DNA from: an uncultured Lachnospiraceae bacterium
Lineage (GTDB): Bacteria > Bacillota > Clostridia > Lachnospirales > Lachnospiraceae
DNA: 25,939 nt
Reading direction: 5' to 3'
Assembly (NCBI GenBank): GCA_910586645.1
Contig: CAJUIS010000030.1
Span: forward strand, 1-25,939
The notes under the pieces are model-generated. The model saw only the letters and a program-made list of their open reading frames with translations, was not told the origin of the DNA and did not search any database. A program made the translations under genes and the position numbers. Positions 23,681-25,939 of the stretch are shown here, piece after piece. How positions within the stretch are numbered: position 1 is the stretch's first letter; every line of letters starts with the position of its first letter.

Positions 23681-24379
23681 ATGAAAATACTATTGCTTGA
23701 AGATGATATAGAACTTTGCAGTTCCATACAGGATGAACTGCAAAAAGCCGGATATATCGTTGACTGCTGTTATGATGGGGAAACCGCCATGATCCATGCA
23801 CTAAATATTGAATACGGTTATGACCTGGCAGTCATTGACCGTATGCTCCCCATTATTGACGGAATGACCATTATTAAGGCCATGCGCCGGAAGAAAATTG
23901 CAATCCCTGTTATTATCATTACGGGGATGTCAGAACTGAATGACAGGATAGAGGGACTGGATAACGGTGCGGATGACTATCTGGTAAAGCCTTTTCATAT
24001 ACCTGAGCTGCTTGCGCGCATCAGGGCATTGATCCGGCGTCCGGCAGAAATCAAGCAGGAAACGTGCGCCTGTTTTTCCGATTTGTCTTTCAACCAAACG
24101 GAACATATCCTGTCATGCGGCGCCAATTCCCTGCTTTTAACTGCAAGAGAATCTGAAGTATTATCCGTTTTTATCAGCAACCCCCAGTCTCTCATCTCAA
24201 GAGATCAACTGATATACAAAATCTGGGGAACAGATACAGATATCGTACCTGGAAACGTGGATAATTATATTTCGTTTCTCAGGAAACGATTACGTGAGAT
24301 AGGAAGCATCTGCGAAATAAAAACAGTTTACGGATCCGGTTATAAATTGGAGGACAAAAATGCTGGAGCATTTATATAA
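23681..24379 (+). CDS. OmpR/PhoB-family response regulator
   Basis: A 232-residue regulator. Receiver domain 1-115 with acidic pocket E7-D8-D9, phospho-acceptor D53 (AVIDRMLP), T81 and K103 (YLVKPF). Winged-helix DNA-binding domain (Trans_reg_C) about 130-228, ending with RKRLREI and KTVYGSGYKL, typical of the family. I chose ATG 23681 because the receiver fold starts exactly there and AAGG lies upstream; the frame from 23600 adds 27 residues with no match. It overlaps the kinase gene by 20 bp. It should be phosphorylated by that kinase and control the divergent lipoprotein-permease-ATPase operon, and probably its own genes through the repeat at 23562-23583. Confidence 0.95.
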   Translation: MKILLLEDDIELCSSIQDELQKAGYIVDCCYDGETAMIHALNIEYGYDLAVIDRMLPIIDGMTIIKAMRRKKIAIPVIIITGMSELNDRIEGLDNGADDYLVKPFHIPELLARIRALIRRPAEIKQETCACFSDLSFNQTEHILSCGANSLLLTARESEVLSVFISNPQSLISRDQLIYKIWGTDTDIVPGNVDNYISFLRKRLREIGSICEIKTVYGSGYKLEDKNAGAFI

Positions 24380-25655
24380 AAAACTGCATCTTATTTTTAT
24401 CAGTTCCATTCTGTCTATCATAACCGTCATTATTGGAATTTTGTGCAATGATTCCATTGATAATAAGCGGCAAAACGACAGTGTTTTTTTCGAGCGGCTT
24501 TCTATGTTAATGATTTATGAACTGGAAAATCCCAAAAAAAGCCCTCAAACGGTTATTAAGCCCTACGAAGATAACCATTCTATTTTTGCCATGCTAAAGG
24601 ATGCAAAGGGAAACGTAATTTATCAAAGCCCTTTCTCATTTCCAACCGATATAACCTTTTTATTAAGGCAATTTACGGAGAAGGCAAATGTCGAATCTGT
24701 CACAGCGTTAGATTGCACAATAACCACGACACAAGGCGGGATTTTATCTTTTTCCGGTCGCTCACATGATAAATATTTTGGAATACCGGCTATTTTCATT
24801 GACAAAAACGGAACCCTGTTTTATCTGAGTCTGCTGCACCAGCAAAAAACAACTTTTGAACTGATAGAAAAACAACTGCCTTTTTATATACTGCTATGGG
24901 TTATCTCCTTATTCTGCATCGTAATTGTAAGCCGTTTTCTGCTGAAACGCGCCATAGAACCAACCGAAAAAGTATTAAAAAGCCAGAAAGGCTTTATCGC
25001 CGCCGCCTCCCATGAGTTAAAAGCGCCTCTTGCAGTCATACTTGCCAGCAATGACAGAATAAACAGATTAAGTGACGGCATACCAGAGATTCAAAAGGCC
25101 ACGAATATTATAGATGCAGAAACTATGCGAATGTCAAAGTTGATTAAAGATATGCTTTTACTGGCTTCCTCAGATTCCGGAACACGCAATATCAGTAAAA
25201 CAATGGTAAATATTGATACTTTTCTGATCACCCTTTATGAAGCTTATGAACCGATATGCAGTCAAAAAGGAATGCCTTTAGACGCTGATTTTATAGATGT
25301 CCATTTTCCCGCACTATACACAGACCGGGAATGCCTTTTTCAGATTTTAAGCATTTTTATGGAAAATGCCATTTCTCATTCTGAAACGAAAGCGTCAATT
25401 CAAATAAAAGCCACTCTGTCACGCAAAGCTATCACTATTTCTGTTATTGATCACGGACAAGGAATTTCTGACGAGGACAAACCTTATATTTTTGACCGCT
25501 TTTATTGTGCCGATAAGTCACATACGGATAAGTCGCATTTTGGTCTTGGACTAAGCATAGCAAAAGAATTGGCAGGATTTTTATCCGCGAATATCGAGGT
25601 GAAGAATACAGACGGTGGCGGGGCTTCTTTTTTTCTTACACTTCCGTTAAAATAA
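24360..25655 (+). CDS. Sensor histidine kinase (HAMP-less, extracytoplasmic sensor)
   Basis: A 431-residue membrane kinase: TM1 about 10-29, an external sensor segment of about 145 residues, TM2 about 174-195. The HisKA domain has H218 in AASHELKAPL, and the HATPase domain has N336 (FMENAISHS), D364-x-G366 (DHGQGI) and GLGLSIAKE (395-403). TM2 leads almost directly into the dimerisation helix, leaving no room for a HAMP domain. The sensor domain is moderately long and not Bce-type (those kinases have almost no external loop), so it probably reads the ligand itself. GGAGG six bases before ATG 24360 and the 20-bp overlap with the regulator gene indicate coupled translation. No terminator is visible after the stop. 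Confidence 0.94.
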   Translation: MLEHLYKKLHLIFISSILSIITVIIGILCNDSIDNKRQNDSVFFERLSMLMIYELENPKKSPQTVIKPYEDNHSIFAMLKDAKGNVIYQSPFSFPTDITFLLRQFTEKANVESVTALDCTITTTQGGILSFSGRSHDKYFGIPAIFIDKNGTLFYLSLLHQQKTTFELIEKQLPFYILLWVISLFCIVIVSRFLLKRAIEPTEKVLKSQKGFIAAASHELKAPLAVILASNDRINRLSDGIPEIQKATNIIDAETMRMSKLIKDMLLLASSDSGTRNISKTMVNIDTFLITLYEAYEPICSQKGMPLDADFIDVHFPALYTDRECLFQILSIFMENAISHSETKASIQIKATLSRKAITISVIDHGQGISDEDKPYIFDRFYCADKSHTDKSHFGLGLSIAKELAGFLSANIEVKNTDGGGASFFLTLPLK

Positions 25656-25700
25656 GAATCCCAATCATATGGAGCATAATGAACGCTTCTTTAAAGAAAG

Positions 25701-25900
25701 TGTGAAACTTTGAACCTGTTGACAAACGAAAGAAAAATGGCCTTCTGCATGGTATAATTATGATATCAATTGTGGGAGGTCATTTTTATGATGGGAAAAC
25801 AGAACGGACAAATTCAGATGAAAGACTGTGTAAACTTTAATTTCATATATGAAAGAGAATGTTTCAAATTTTGTGAGACCGTTTCAAGTTTTGTGTAAAC
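25701..25900. repeat. Short related repeats, possibly ends of a decayed insertion sequence
   Basis: GTTTCAAATTTTGTG (25861-25875) is repeated as GTTTCAAGTTTTGTG (25881-25895), 14 of 15 identical, period 20. Upstream, TGTGAAACTTTGAAC (25701-25715) resembles the reverse complement of the first copy (AAAATTTGAAAC). The arrangement could be the imperfect terminal inverted repeats of an element of about 200 bp lying between 25.70 and 25.90 kb. Boundaries and target duplications cannot be defined by eye. Confidence 0.35.
25788..25898 (+). pseudogene. Remnant of an IS1182-type transposase gene (N-terminal fragment)
   Basis: A 36-codon frame with an excellent Shine-Dalgarno site (GGGAGG 25774-25779) and a TATAAT upstream (25753-25758). 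It begins MMGKQNGQIQM and continues with VNFNFIYERE. IS1182-type transposases typically start with a NGQIQM-like segment and, about 30 residues later, have a DFSFIY-like segment. Here the two are only two or three residues apart, as if the intervening codons were deleted, and the frame then ends after 36 codons instead of about 450-500. The family assignment is from memory of the motif pattern. The remainder, 25899-25939, holds nothing I can identify. Confidence 0.42.
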
Positions 25901-25939
25901 TCAAAAATCTGATATAAGATATGTGAATAGTTGCTGAAG

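Noticed and set aside
25719..25758. TTGACA (25719-25724) with TATAAT (25753-25758) as a promoter
   Set aside because: The spacing is 28 bp, far from 16-18, so the two hexamers cannot serve one sigma-A promoter. The -10 may have another, weaker -35.

Overview
The window looks like chromosomal DNA of a low-to-mid GC Clostridia, most likely a gut Lachnospiraceae. This rests on Shine-Dalgarno sites close to GGAGG before most genes, sigma-A type promoters (several TTGACA-17-TATAAT), and a gene repertoire common in that group: NSS transporter, tandem CmpB protein, DacF-type carboxypeptidase, BmrCD-like ABC pair and a giant acyl-CoA dehydratase activase. The genus is an inference. I see no rRNA, tRNA or CRISPR array.

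Layout. 1-1606 (+): an ECF sigma factor with an unusual cysteine-bearing C-terminal extension, then a DUF2461 protein. 1719-4426 (-): an NSS-type sodium:amino-acid/amine symporter followed by a duplicated CmpB membrane protein, apparently one transcript with its own promoter. 4640-5674 (-): class I DAHP synthase with a strong promoter and a small terminator. 5806-6606 (-): an unrecognised charged helical protein with its own promoter. 6717-6833: a short coding-like remnant. 6873-8123 (-): D-Ala-D-Ala carboxypeptidase. 8177-12137 (-): two overlapping half-transporters forming an asymmetric heterodimeric ABC exporter, possibly preceded by an 11-codon leader ORF. 12235-14264 (-): a rhomboid-like membrane protein with no visible catalytic residues plus a CgeB-like glycosyltransferase, from a consensus promoter. 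14414-14614 (-): a small LysM protein with a terminator. 14836-19218 (+): a 1460-residue activase/dehydratase fusion protein ending in a perfect 15-bp hairpin.

19366-25655 is a self-contained sensing and transport module. A two-component system (OmpR-type regulator and HAMP-less histidine kinase, + strand) is divergent from a lipoprotein, two MacB-like FtsX permeases and an ATPase (- strand). The shared 200-bp intergenic region holds an 11-bp-period direct repeat typical of OmpR/PhoB-family binding sites next to an extended -10 promoter. The module is probably for sensing and expelling or resisting an envelope-active compound; the ligand is unknown. It is followed at 25656-25939 by what looks like the decayed start of an IS1182-type transposase gene and short repeats.

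Several start codons were moved downstream from the longest open frame because a good Shine-Dalgarno sequence marks an internal start; each case is explained in its entry. The most distinctive items are the TCS/lipoprotein/double-FtsX module, the orphan double activase, the pseudo-rhomboid with a zinc-finger-like tail, and the ECF factor with a Cys cluster. All belong to recognisable families; I did not find a system I can call wholly new.
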